A stretch of DNA of 64,000 nucleotides from Sphingopyxis sp. USTB-05 (GTDB lineage Bacteria > Pseudomonadota > Alphaproteobacteria > Sphingomonadales > Sphingomonadaceae): positions 1,364,001 to 1,428,000 of the forward strand of contig NZ_CP084712.1 of the NCBI RefSeq assembly GCF_023822045.1, read 5' to 3'. This document shows, in pieces, positions 36,514-44,668 of the stretch (the first letter of the stretch is position 1; every line of letters begins with the position of its first letter). A model generated the notes under the pieces. The model was given only the letters and a program-made list of their open reading frames with translations, ran no database searches and was not told the origin of the DNA. The translations under genes were made by a program, and so were the position numbers.

Positions 36514-36531
36514 TGTGACGCGTTTGTGACA
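36514..36531 (-). promoter_or_regulatory. Pho box upstream of pstS
   Basis: Read on the minus strand, TGTCACAAACGCGTCACA contains TGTCAC and CGTCAC half-sites 11 bp apart. The same N5 spacing and CGTCA second half occur in the best box of the porin promoter at 28772. A further TGACAT lies one near-turn upstream. It lies about 81 bp before the pstS start. Confidence 0.75.
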
Positions 36532-36627
36532 TTTGATGTCATATAAGTGTAACGGTCGGTCGCGGCCAAAGCTGCTGGCACGGTCCCCGCGCATAGCCTC
36601 GACTTTTCGACGTCGAGGACGAGCGGC

Positions 36628-37182
36628 TTAGAGCTTGGGCAGCGTGACGCCCTTTTGCCCCATATATTTGCCCGCGCGGTCGGCGTAGCTGGTCTCGCAC
36701 GGCTCATTGCCCTGCAAGAAGAGGAACTGGCACGCGCCTTCATTTGCATAGATTTTGGCGGGCAGGGGGGTCGTGTTCGAAAATTCGAGCGTCACATGGC
36801 CTTCCCAGCCGGGTTCGAGTGGGGTGACGTTTACAATGATGCCGCAGCGCGCATAGGTGGACTTGCCGAGGCAGATCACCAGCACGTCGCGAGGGATGCG
36901 AAAATATTCGACTGTCCGCGCCAATGCGAAGCTGTTCGGCGGAATGATGCAGACGTCGGTTTCGCGATCGACGAAATTCTTCGGGTCGAAATCCTTGGGA
37001 TCGACGATCGTCGAATCGACGTTGGTGAAGATTTTGAACTCCGGGGCGACGCGCGCGTCATAGCCGTAGGACGAGAGGCCATAGCTGATGCAGCCATCGC
37101 GGCGCTGCGCCTCGACGAACGGTTCGATCATACCCTGCGTCTGGGCGGCTTCGCGAATCCAGCGATCGGAAAGAATGCTCAT
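36628..37182 (-). CDS. dcd: dCTP deaminase
   Basis: 184 residues. It deaminates dCTP to dUTP (trimeric dUTPase-like fold). The signature [51 protein letters not shown] carries the catalytic Glu and nucleotide-binding residues, and the C-terminal [17 protein letters not shown] completes the active site. It is the terminal gene of the UPF0262-GH25-cdd-dcd strand run, 39 bp after cdd, supplying thymidylate precursors. Confidence 0.95.
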   Translation of the reverse strand: MSILSDRWIREAAQTQGMIEPFVEAQRRDGCISYGLSSYGYDARVAPEFKIFTNVDSTIVDPKDFDPKNFVDRETDVCIIPPNSFALARTVEYFRIPRDVLVICLGKSTYARCGIIVNVTPLEPGWEGHVTLEFSNTTPLPAKIYANEGACQFLFLQGNEPCETSYADRAGKYMGQKGVTLPKL

Positions 37183-37221
37183 GCGTGTCTCTTGTCGGTC
37201 CTGCGGGGGTTGCGCAAGCGG

Positions 37222-37671
37222 TCAGTCGATGAGGCCGAGGTCCTTGGGCCCGAAAGCCGCGGGGAGCAGTTCGCTGAGCTTGTAGGTCCGCACCGCGCTG
37301 CCGTCGCCGGAGGCGCAATGGACGAGGATGTCGGTCCGCGACCGCTCGGCCGCTTCATTGAGGATCTGGCGGCAGCGTCCGCAGGGATTGACGGGCTCGG
37401 TGCCGAGCAAGGCATCGCCGTCGGGGCGTCCGCCGACGATCGCGACCTCGACAAGCTCTCCGATCCAGCCCTCGTTCGCAATCTTGGCCAGCGCTGCGGT
37501 CTCGGCGCAGAGGGTAAGGCCATAGCTTGCATTCTCGACATTGGCGCCGGTGACGACATCGCCGTTCTTAAGCAGCAACGCCGCGCCGACGTGAAAGCCC
37601 GAATAGGGTGCATAGGCGCGGCTCGCGGCATCGCGCGCGGCGTCGATCAGGGCATCTCGAGTGTCGGTCAT
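37222..37671 (-). CDS. cdd: Cytidine deaminase
   Basis: 149 residues, homotetrameric-type enzyme of pyrimidine salvage (cytidine/deoxycytidine to uridine). The zinc and catalytic residues are in TLCAETAAL (Cys and Glu) and NPCGRCRQIL (PCxxC). The substrate region YSGFHVGAALL and GANVENASYG is conserved. ATG 37671 overlaps the GH25 stop by four bases, so the two are co-translated. Followed by dcd. Confidence 0.95.
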   Translation of the reverse strand: MTDTRDALIDAARDAASRAYAPYSGFHVGAALLLKNGDVVTGANVENASYGLTLCAETAALAKIANEGWIGELVEVAIVGGRPDGDALLGTEPVNPCGRCRQILNEAAERSRTDILVHCASGDGSAVRTYKLSELLPAAFGPKDLGLID

Positions 37672-38426
37672 CGCATATCTCCTTTCGGGCGCAGCGCGTT
37701 CCAGCCGACGGTGCCCTCGGCACCCGACAGGCGGACATAATCATTCGCCTGCCACATCGCCCAGGGATGTGCGCCATAATCGGGTTCGAAAAAGTCGCGG
37801 CGCAGCCAGGTGGTGCGCGCGATCCCCTGTGTCACCCTGTAATCGCTCTCGAACGCCGGCCCCGGTGCGATCACGCTCTGCTTACCCATATGCGCCTCGA
37901 TCTGCGCGAGAAATGTCGCGAGTTCGGAAAGCAGAAGCGCGCGCGTCGGGCGGTCGGGGCAGCGATCGTCATAGTCGAGCCAGACGACGGCGGGCAGCGC
38001 GTCGGCGCGGCGCGGCACATGGCGGATGAAATTGGCGGCCTGATCGGTCGCAAGCTGGCAGAGGCTGTAGCGGTGGATGGCGCCCGCCTGTACGCCAGCT
38101 TCACGTGCGGCGGTCATATTGCGTGCGAATTTCGGGTCGACCGCCGAAGAGCCGTCGGTGCCCATGATATAAGCGAAATCGGCGCCCGCCGCTTTGATCG
38201 AACCCCAATGGACATCGCCATTGCGCGCGTCGATCGTAACACCCTGCGTCGGATAGAGGGCGCGGTCGGGGATCCAGCGCGCGGCCCACCATAATGCGAG
38301 GCCCGCCGCGAGCAGTAGCAATACGAGGGCGGCGCCGATCTTGCGCAGCGTACGCGCAATCGCGGCGCGCCAATCGCCGCCGGCTTTCCCCGGTCGTTTG
38401 CTTCTGATTGCCCCCGTCGCCATCAT
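37668..38426 (-). CDS. GH25-like (lysozyme-family) membrane-anchored protein, altered catalytic motif
   Basis: 252 residues. One N-terminal membrane helix (LRKIGAALVLLLLAAGLALWWAARW) is followed by a GH25-like TIM barrel: TIDARNGDVHW (Asp66), FAYIMGTDGSSAVDPKF and LPAVVWLDYDD. In GH25 the DxE pair carries the acid/base Glu; here the corresponding motif reads D-Y-D (Asp151, Asp153). The protein could be a degenerate cell-wall hydrolase or a binding protein. One-base overlap with the UPF0262 gene and four with cdd. Confidence 0.8.
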   Translation of the reverse strand: MMATGAIRSKRPGKAGGDWRAAIARTLRKIGAALVLLLLAAGLALWWAARWIPDRALYPTQGVTIDARNGDVHWGSIKAAGADFAYIMGTDGSSAVDPKFARNMTAAREAGVQAGAIHRYSLCQLATDQAANFIRHVPRRADALPAVVWLDYDDRCPDRPTRALLLSELATFLAQIEAHMGKQSVIAPGPAFESDYRVTQGIARTTWLRRDFFEPDYGAHPWAMWQANDYVRLSGAEGTVGWNALRPKGDMR

Positions 38427-38923
38427 CAGCCCTTGATGTGCAGCACGCAGATCAGCGTGAACAGCCTTCGTGCAGTCGCGAAATCGACGGCGATCTTGCC
38501 GTCGAGCCGATCCATCAGCATTTCGGCCGCTTCGTTGTGCAATCCGCGACGCGCCATGTCGACGGTTTCGATTTGCTGCGCGGTCGAGGTCTTGATCGCC
38601 TGATAATAGCTGTCGCAGATCGCGAAATAATCCCGGATCGGACGACGGAAACGGCCGAGGCCCAGAATGATGGCTTCGAGCGGCGAGCCATCTTCGCGGC
38701 TGATTTCAAATATCAACCGGCCATCCTCGACGCGCAACATGAGGCGGTATGGGCCGGCATAGCCATCCTCATGCCCGCGCTGCGGTACGAATTTATTCTC
38801 CTCGATCAGGTCGAAGATCGCGACGCGACGTTCCTGCTCGACATCGGGATTGCGCCAGACGATCGAACCCTCGTCGAGTTCGATCGAAATGATCCGTTGT
38901 TTCGAAGGGTCTGCGTCGGCCAT
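38426..38923 (-). CDS. UPF0262-family protein
   Basis: 165 residues. It matches the family found in alphaproteobacteria: RIISIELDEGSIVWRNPDVEQERRVAIFDLIEENKFVP, then GPYRLMLRVEDGRLIFEI and the C-terminal helices DYFAICDSYYQAIKTSTAQQIETVDMARRGLHNEAAEML. It is soluble, with no known activity. First gene of the cluster; it lies 115 bp from dnaB in divergent orientation. Confidence 0.88.
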   Translation of the reverse strand: MADADPSKQRIISIELDEGSIVWRNPDVEQERRVAIFDLIEENKFVPQRGHEDGYAGPYRLMLRVEDGRLIFEISREDGSPLEAIILGLGRFRRPIRDYFAICDSYYQAIKTSTAQQIETVDMARRGLHNEAAEMLMDRLDGKIAVDFATARRLFTLICVLHIKG

Positions 38924-39038
38924 GCTGTTCGTGCTTCTACTTGGCCGGGGGCGAAGGGCAAGCCGACTTATTCACAGCATTCCACAGTTATGATATGCCG
39001 GACGACATAGCCGGTTGCACCGATGGGGTCGCGGCCGC

Positions 39039-40562
39039 ATGAAGACAGCGATGCCCGAACTAGCCCTTATCCCGACCGCCGTCGCCAGTGGCGACGAGCG
39101 CCAAATGCCGCGCAATATCGAGGCCGAGGCCGCGTTTCTCGGCGCGATCCTGATCGACAACCGAGTCGTCGAAGATTTGCCCGTGGCGCTCAGCCCCGAC
39201 CATTTCTTCGAACCGCTGCACGGCCGGATCTTCCAGCAGACAATGGCGCTGATCGAACGGAACAGCATCGCGACGCCGGTGACGCTCAAGCCCTATTTCG
39301 AGGCCGACGAGGCGATGAAGGCGGTCGGCGGCGTCGGCTATCTTGCGCAGCTCACCGGCAGCGGTGCAGGGCTGATCGGCGCGCGCGACTTCGCGCGACA
39401 GATTTTCGATCTCGCGCTGCTCCGCGAACTGGCGGGTGTCGGGCGGACGCTCGTCGACAATGCGCTCGACACGAGCGAACGCGTCGACCCGCAGGCACAG
39501 ATCGAGGAGGCCGAAACCGCGCTCTATCGCGTCGCCGGCGGTGAGGCCGAGATGGGGTCGGTCAAGAATTTCAGCCAGGCGAGCCTTGTCGCGCTGCAGG
39601 CGGCCGAGCGCGCGCTCAACTCGGGCGGTCATCTGTCGGGTATCACGACCGGCATTGCGAGCATGAATGCCAAGATCGGCGGCATGCACAATTCGGACTT
39701 GATGATCCTTGCCGGACGTCCGGGCATGGGCAAGACTTCGCTGGCGACGAATATCGCATATAACGCAGCCGAGCGTTTCCGCCGCGACGAAGATGACGGC
39801 ATCCCGCCCGAAAAAAACATGGGTGCGAAGGTCGCGTTCTTCAGCCTTGAAATGTCGGCCGACCAGCTCGCGACGCGTGTGCTCGCCGAACAATCGGGGG
39901 TGTCCGGCGAAGCGCTGCGCATGGGCAAGATCAGCAAGGAACAGTTCCAGCAATTGAGCCGCGCTGCGCAGCAGCTCCAGACCTTGCCTTTGTTCATCGA
40001 CGATACGCCGGGCCTGACGATCGCGGGTCTGCGCACCCGCGCGCGGCGGTTGCAGCGGCGCCACGGCATCGGCTTCATCATCGTCGACTATCTCCAGCTC
40101 TTGCAGGGCTCGTCGAAAAGCGGCGACAATCGCGTGCAGGAAATTTCGGAAATTTCGCGCGGTTTGAAGACGCTGGCCAAGGAGCTTCATGTGCCGGTGA
40201 TGGCGCTGTCGCAGCTTAGCCGTCAGGTCGAAAGCCGCGAGGACAAGCGTCCGCAGCTCTCCGACCTTCGCGAATCGGGCTCGATCGAGCAGGACGCCGA
40301 CATGGTGCTATTCGTGTTTCGCGAAGATTATTATGTCGCGGCGAAAGAGCCCAAGCGGCCGGTCGAGGGCGACGATGTCAAGATCCACGCGCAACATGAG
40401 GAATGGGCGGCCGAAATGGAGCGCGTCTTTGGTTTGGCCGAAGTGATCGTCGCAAAATCACGCCACGGCTCGACCGGCAAGATCCGCATGCACTTCGAGG
40501 CGAAGACGACGAAGTTCAGCGACCTCGCCGACGACAGCATGGCGTTCGAGGATTATGAATAA
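39039..40562 (+). CDS. dnaB: Replicative DNA helicase
   Basis: 507 residues from ATG 39039 (an in-frame TTG at 39015 and ATG at 39051 are alternatives). The N-terminal primase-interaction domain begins MPRNIEAEAAFLGAILIDN. The RecA-like motor has Walker A GRPGMGKTS (226-234), Walker B GFIIVDYLQLL, and LSQLSRQVESREDKRPQLSDLRESGSIEQDAD (motif H4/arginine finger region). It unwinds DNA at the replication fork. No intein. Only 6 bp separate its stop from the converging cysH gene. Confidence 0.97.
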   Translation: MKTAMPELALIPTAVASGDERQMPRNIEAEAAFLGAILIDNRVVEDLPVALSPDHFFEPLHGRIFQQTMALIERNSIATPVTLKPYFEADEAMKAVGGVGYLAQLTGSGAGLIGARDFARQIFDLALLRELAGVGRTLVDNALDTSERVDPQAQIEEAETALYRVAGGEAEMGSVKNFSQASLVALQAAERALNSGGHLSGITTGIASMNAKIGGMHNSDLMILAGRPGMGKTSLATNIAYNAAERFRRDEDDGIPPEKNMGAKVAFFSLEMSADQLATRVLAEQSGVSGEALRMGKISKEQFQQLSRAAQQLQTLPLFIDDTPGLTIAGLRTRARRLQRRHGIGFIIVDYLQLLQGSSKSGDNRVQEISEISRGLKTLAKELHVPVMALSQLSRQVESREDKRPQLSDLRESGSIEQDADMVLFVFREDYYVAAKEPKRPVEGDDVKIHAQHEEWAAEMERVFGLAEVIVAKSRHGSTGKIRMHFEAKTTKFSDLADDSMAFEDYE

Positions 40563-40568
40563 GGCGCT

Positions 40569-41369
40569 TTAGAAAGCGGGGTCGTTCGCCGGATCGTCGT
40601 CGATCGGCGTGACCGCGGTGTGGATGCCGCATTCGGTCTTGTCCCAGCCGCGCCAGCGACCCGAGCGCGGGTCTTCGCCCGGCTTGACCTTCGATGTGCA
40701 GGGCGAGCATCCGATCGAGGGATAGCCCTCGGCCTCCAGCGGGTGGCGCGGCAGGTCGTGAGCCTCGAAATAGGCGTCCAGTTCCTCGCGCGTCCAATTG
40801 GCGAGCGGGTTGAATTTGAGGCGGCCGGTATTGCCGTCGAGTTCGAAGCGCGCGAGGCCCTGGCGTGTCGAAGACTGGAAACCCTTGCGGCCCGTGACCG
40901 AGGTGTCGAAATCGGTCAGCGCCTTTTCGAGCGGCTTGACCTTGCGGATTTCACAGCAGCCGTCGGGATCGTACGACCAGCGCAGCTCAGTCGCGTCCTT
41001 CGCGGCCAGTTCATCTGCATCGGGCGTCAGGTTGACGATATTGAGACCGAGCTTCGCCGCCAGTTCGTCGCGATAGGCGAGCGTTTCGGGAAAATGCTTG
41101 CCGGTATCGAGAAACAGCACAGGCATGTCGGGTGCGGCACGGCTCACGAGGTGCAGCAGAACCGCGCTTTCGGCGCCGAAGCTCGAGACGATTGCAGTTT
41201 CGCCGAGCAGCCCCGCACCGATCACGCTCGCGACCACCTCGGCGGCATCCTGGCCGCGGAAAAGGTTGTTGAGGCGGATGACGTCGGCCTGCGTAAAGCG
41301 CGGCGCCACGTCGATCCGGTCGCGGGTGCGATCACCAGCTTGAGAGGGAGAGGCTTTCACGTCAGCCAT
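40569..41369 (-). CDS. cysH: Adenylyl-sulfate reductase, [4Fe-4S] type (CysH family)
   Basis: 266 residues. It reduces activated sulfate to sulfite. The PAPS/APS-binding region SSFGAESAVLLHL and the C-terminal catalytic ECGIH (Cys) are present. A Cys-Cys pair (DPDGCCEIRKVKPL) and a CxxC (GCSPCTSK) are the four [4Fe-4S] ligands of the plant/bacterial APS reductase subclass, absent from true PAPS reductases. So APS, not PAPS, is the likely substrate. Last gene of the sulfite operon, 8-bp overlap with the DUF934 gene. Confidence 0.93.
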   Translation of the reverse strand: MADVKASPSQAGDRTRDRIDVAPRFTQADVIRLNNLFRGQDAAEVVASVIGAGLLGETAIVSSFGAESAVLLHLVSRAAPDMPVLFLDTGKHFPETLAYRDELAAKLGLNIVNLTPDADELAAKDATELRWSYDPDGCCEIRKVKPLEKALTDFDTSVTGRKGFQSSTRQGLARFELDGNTGRLKFNPLANWTREELDAYFEAHDLPRHPLEAEGYPSIGCSPCTSKVKPGEDPRSGRWRGWDKTECGIHTAVTPIDDDPANDPAF

Positions 41370-41775
41370 GCCTTAATTTCCATATCGGCACCGCGCCGTC
41401 GGCGGCGCCTTGATAATGTTCAGGCCAACGCGTCAGCGCCGCCTCTACATCGGCAGGATTGAGCTCCTTTTCGGGCGCGAACGTGTCGAAGCCGCAGCGC
41501 TTCATATAAGCGATCTGGTCTACCAGAACGTCGCCCTGCGCGCGCAGTTCGCCCGTGTAACCCGCCTCGCGCAGGATGCGCGCCGACGAATAACCACGGC
41601 CGTCGCGAAACTTTGGGAAGGCGACTTCGATCAGCGCGAGCCGGTCGAGATGCGGGATCAGCGCGCGCGCATCCTCATCGGGTTCGAGCCGCACCGCAGT
41701 CGCGTTCGATTGCTGGAGGAAGGCGTCGAGCGTAACGCAGGGTTCCTCGCCGTCGCTGTGCAGATGCTCAACCAT
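41362..41775 (-). CDS. DUF934-family protein of sulfite reduction
   Basis: 137 residues. The DUF934 core LDRLALIEVAFPKFRDGRGYSSARILREAGYTGELRAQGDVLVDQIAYMKRCGFDTF is clear. The family is almost always found next to sulfite reductase and APS reductase genes, so it probably supports electron delivery or assembly; the activity is not proven. It overlaps cysI by 8 bp and cysH by 8 bp, hence tight translational coupling. Confidence 0.9.
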   Translation of the reverse strand: MVEHLHSDGEEPCVTLDAFLQQSNATAVRLEPDEDARALIPHLDRLALIEVAFPKFRDGRGYSSARILREAGYTGELRAQGDVLVDQIAYMKRCGFDTFAPEKELNPADVEAALTRWPEHYQGAADGAVPIWKLRHG

Positions 41776-43399
41776 AGATCGCCTCCTTGAAGGGGGCCAT
41801 GCCGACGCGGCGGAAAGTATCGACGAAACGCTCGCCCTCGGTGCGCTCGGCGAGATATTTGTCGGTCACGCGCTCGATCGCGTCGACGATGCCATCCTCG
41901 TCGAAACCGGGGCCGGTGATCGTGCCCAGGCTGACGTCCTCCGCGCCCGACCCGCCGAGCAAAAGCTGGTAGTTTTCGGTACCTTTTCGGTCGACGCCGA
42001 GGATGCCGATATGTCCGGCATGGTGGTGCCCGCAGGCGTTGATGCAGCCCGAAACCTTGAGTTTCAGCTCGCCCAGTTCCTTCTGGCGGCCGAGGTCCGA
42101 GAAGCGCGTCGCGATCTTTTGGGCGACCGGGATCGAGCGCGCATTCGCGAGGCTGCAATAATCGAGCCCGGGGCAGGCGATGATGTCGCTGATAAGATCG
42201 AGGTTCGGCGTCGCGAGTTCCGCGGCGTCGAGCGCCTGCCAGATCGCATAGAGATCGGCCTTGCGGACGTGCGGAAGCACAATGTTCTGGGCGTGGGTGA
42301 CGCGCAGTTCGCCATGGCTGTATGTCTCGGCAAGATCGGCCATCAGGTCGATCTGCGCCGAGCTGGCGTCGCCGGGGATCCCACCGACAGGCTTCAGGCT
42401 GATGTTGACGATCGCATGGCCCGGCACCTTGTGCGCGGCGACATTCTGGTCGACCCAGACCGCGAAGTCGGGGTCGCTGCGGTCGATGTCATCGGGCGCC
42501 GAGGCGTCGAGCGCGGGCGGAGCAAATTGCGCCGCGATGCGGTCGAACTCGGCCTTCGGCGGGTCGATGCCGAGCGATTTTACATGCGCATATTCTTCCT
42601 CGACCTGGCGGCGATATTCGTCGGCGCCGAGTTCGTGGATCAGGATCTTGATGCGCGCCTTGTAGATATTGTCGCGGCGGCCATGGCGATTATAGACCCG
42701 AAGGCATGCCTCGGCATAGCTCAGCATATCTTCGAGCGGTACGAAATCCTTGATCAGCGGCGCGATCATCGGGGTCCGGCCCATGCCGCCACCGACGTAG
42801 AAAGCGGCGCCGTGGACGCCATCGCGCTCGACGATCTGGATGCCGATATCGTGGAGGCGCATTGCGGCGCGATCCTCGTCGGCGGCGATCACCGCGATCT
42901 TGAACTTGCGCGGCAGATAGCTGAATTCCGGGTGGAAGCTCGACCATTGGCGGAGCAGTTCGGCCCATGGACGCGGATCGGTAATCTCGTCGGCGGCCGC
43001 CCCGGCCCACTGATCGGAGCTGATGTTGCGGATGCAATTGCCGCTCGTCTGGATCGCGTGCATCTCGACCGATGCCAGATCGGCGAGAATCGCGGGCGCG
43101 TCCTCCAGCTTGATCCAGTTATACTGAAGGTTCTGGCGGGTGGTGAAATGGCCGTAGTCGCGGTCATATTTGCGTGCGATATGCGCGAGCATCCTCATTT
43201 GACGGCTGTCGAGCGTGCCGTAAGGCACCGCCACACGCAGCATATATGCGTGAAGCTGGAGATAGAGGCCGTTCATCAGTCGCAGCGGCTTGAACTGGTC
43301 CTCTGTGATTTCCCCGGCGAGGCGGCGGCGCACCTGGTCGCTGAATTCGGCAACGCGGGCGTCGACCATCTGCTGGTCATATTCGTCATATTTATACAT
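41768..43399 (-). CDS. cysI: Sulfite reductase hemoprotein subunit (nitrite/sulfite reductase family)
   Basis: 543 residues. It catalyses the six-electron reduction of sulfite to sulfide using siroheme and a [4Fe-4S] cluster. The ferredoxin-like half-domains are repeated, and the cluster ligands are CPGLDYC and CINAC (in VSGCINACGHHHAGHIG). YGHFTTRQNLQYNWIKLEDAPAI is the substrate/siroheme region. No separate flavoprotein subunit (CysJ) is adjacent, so the electron donor may be ferredoxin-like. Overlaps the DUF934 gene by 8 bp. Confidence 0.94.
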   Translation of the reverse strand: MYKYDEYDQQMVDARVAEFSDQVRRRLAGEITEDQFKPLRLMNGLYLQLHAYMLRVAVPYGTLDSRQMRMLAHIARKYDRDYGHFTTRQNLQYNWIKLEDAPAILADLASVEMHAIQTSGNCIRNISSDQWAGAAADEITDPRPWAELLRQWSSFHPEFSYLPRKFKIAVIAADEDRAAMRLHDIGIQIVERDGVHGAAFYVGGGMGRTPMIAPLIKDFVPLEDMLSYAEACLRVYNRHGRRDNIYKARIKILIHELGADEYRRQVEEEYAHVKSLGIDPPKAEFDRIAAQFAPPALDASAPDDIDRSDPDFAVWVDQNVAAHKVPGHAIVNISLKPVGGIPGDASSAQIDLMADLAETYSHGELRVTHAQNIVLPHVRKADLYAIWQALDAAELATPNLDLISDIIACPGLDYCSLANARSIPVAQKIATRFSDLGRQKELGELKLKVSGCINACGHHHAGHIGILGVDRKGTENYQLLLGGSGAEDVSLGTITGPGFDEDGIVDAIERVTDKYLAERTEGERFVDTFRRVGMAPFKEAIYG

Positions 43400-43400
43400 G

Positions 43401-43697
43401 TCAGATCACCCAGTCGCCGGCCGCGGGATCGGCGGGTTTCAGTGTCAGGTCGGGGCGCACGGTCGGACCCAAGGCGCGGATGCGGTCCTTGATGTGCGCG
43501 GGTCGCGGGCCTTCGGCGGTTGCTTCGCCTGCGATGATATAGGGGGCGTTGACGCGGCGCGCGCCTTCCTCGGCGGCGAGGATCGCTTCGCCATGCTCGC
43601 CGACGTCGGCTGCGTCTTCGATGTGCAGCGACCAGTCGGCGCCGGTCCACCAGGTGACAAATCCTGTTTTCAGGTCGTTGCCCGTGAGCAGTTTCAT
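43401..43697 (-). CDS. DUF2849-family protein
   Basis: 98 residues with TGNDLKTGFVTWWTGADWSLHIEDAADVGEHGEAILAAEE and a later PYIIAGEATAEGPRPAHIKDRIRALGPTVRPDL. DUF2849 occurs in alphaproteobacterial sulfite-reduction loci. The activity is unknown, but the position between the methyltransferase (four-base overlap) and cysI (one-base gap) is consistent with a sulfur-assimilation accessory role. Confidence 0.87.
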   Translation of the reverse strand: MKLLTGNDLKTGFVTWWTGADWSLHIEDAADVGEHGEAILAAEEGARRVNAPYIIAGEATAEGPRPAHIKDRIRALGPTVRPDLTLKPADPAAGDWVI

Positions 43698-44491
43698 GTG
43701 AAGTCCCTTATGTTTTCGATGTTTTCAGCGACGCCTGGCGTGCCGAGGCAGTCGAGCGCATCGGCGCGCGCTGCAACCTTGCCGACGATGATCAGCGCCG
43801 GACTGGCGACCTTCTCGCGCGCAACGAGGTCGCCGAGATCGGTCAGAAGCGTACGCAGCACCCGCGCGTCGGCGGTGGTCCCGCGTTCGACGATGGCAAC
43901 CGGCAGATCGGGCGACACGCCGTCGGCGATGAGCTTGTCGGCGATGGCGTTGGCCGTCGCGAGGCCCATATAGATAACCAGCGTCCGGCCATGGCCTGCG
44001 AGCCCCGACCAATCCTGATCGGTCAGATCCTTGCACTGCCCCGCGACGAAGCTGACCGCGCTTGCATCTTCGCGGTGGGTCAGGGGGAGGCCCGCCTGCG
44101 CGGCGCAGCCCGCCGCAGCGGTGATGCCGGGGACGACCTCGACCGCAGCGCCGGCTTCGCGTGCTGCGTCGAGTTCTTCGCCGCCGCGGCCGAAGATGAA
44201 GGGATCGCCACCCTTCAGGCGCACGACCTGCTTGCCGGCCAGCGTTTCGCGGACGATCAATTCGTTGATGAGTTTCTGCTTCATCGTGTGGCGACTGCGC
44301 TGCTTGGCGACGCTGATCCGTTCGACATTGGGCGGGATCAGCGCCAGCACGCCTTCGCCGACCAGCCCATCGTGCACGACGAGGTCGGCGCTTTCCAGCA
44401 ATCGCGCGGCGCGCAGCGTCAACAGGTCGGGGTCGCCGGGGCCGGCGCCGACGAGCCAGAGCTTGCCCGCAGGAGGAAGAGTCTTTGCCAT
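43694..44491 (-). CDS. cobA: Uroporphyrinogen-III C-methyltransferase (siroheme branch)
   Basis: 265 residues. It methylates uroporphyrinogen III at C2 and C7 using SAM, making precorrin-2, the precursor of siroheme. The family motifs are VGAGPGDPDLLTLRAARLL at the start, VRLKGGDPFIFGRGGEE and the late PVAIVERGTTADARVL. It is not fused to the CysG dehydrogenase/ferrochelatase domain. It is the first gene of the operon and supplies siroheme for the sulfite reductase two genes downstream. Confidence 0.95.
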   Translation of the reverse strand: MAKTLPPAGKLWLVGAGPGDPDLLTLRAARLLESADLVVHDGLVGEGVLALIPPNVERISVAKQRSRHTMKQKLINELIVRETLAGKQVVRLKGGDPFIFGRGGEELDAAREAGAAVEVVPGITAAAGCAAQAGLPLTHREDASAVSFVAGQCKDLTDQDWSGLAGHGRTLVIYMGLATANAIADKLIADGVSPDLPVAIVERGTTADARVLRTLLTDLGDLVAREKVASPALIIVGKVAARADALDCLGTPGVAENIENIRDFT

Positions 44492-44578
44492 GCAGGATAG
44501 ATGATCGCGGCGGTCGCGATTGGCAAAGCAGGCTTTATTGACGCTGGTGAAGGTAAAATTGGGTGGCCAACATCACTT

Positions 44579-44662
44579 CGTCATTGCGAGCGGAGCGAAA
44601 CAATCCCGAGCAATCCGCGCACGCTCTGATTACCGCGTCGCCTTCGGCTCCTCGCAATGACG
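44579..44662. repeat. Palindromic repeat, family B
   Basis: cgtcattgcgagcggagcgaaacaatcccgagcaatcc and the complementary arm ggattaccgcg...ggctcctcgcaatgacg, with a less regular centre than its sister copies. It lies between cobA (start 44491, minus) and the 3' end of astD (44669). Confidence 0.85.
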
Positions 44663-44668
44663 AGTGGG

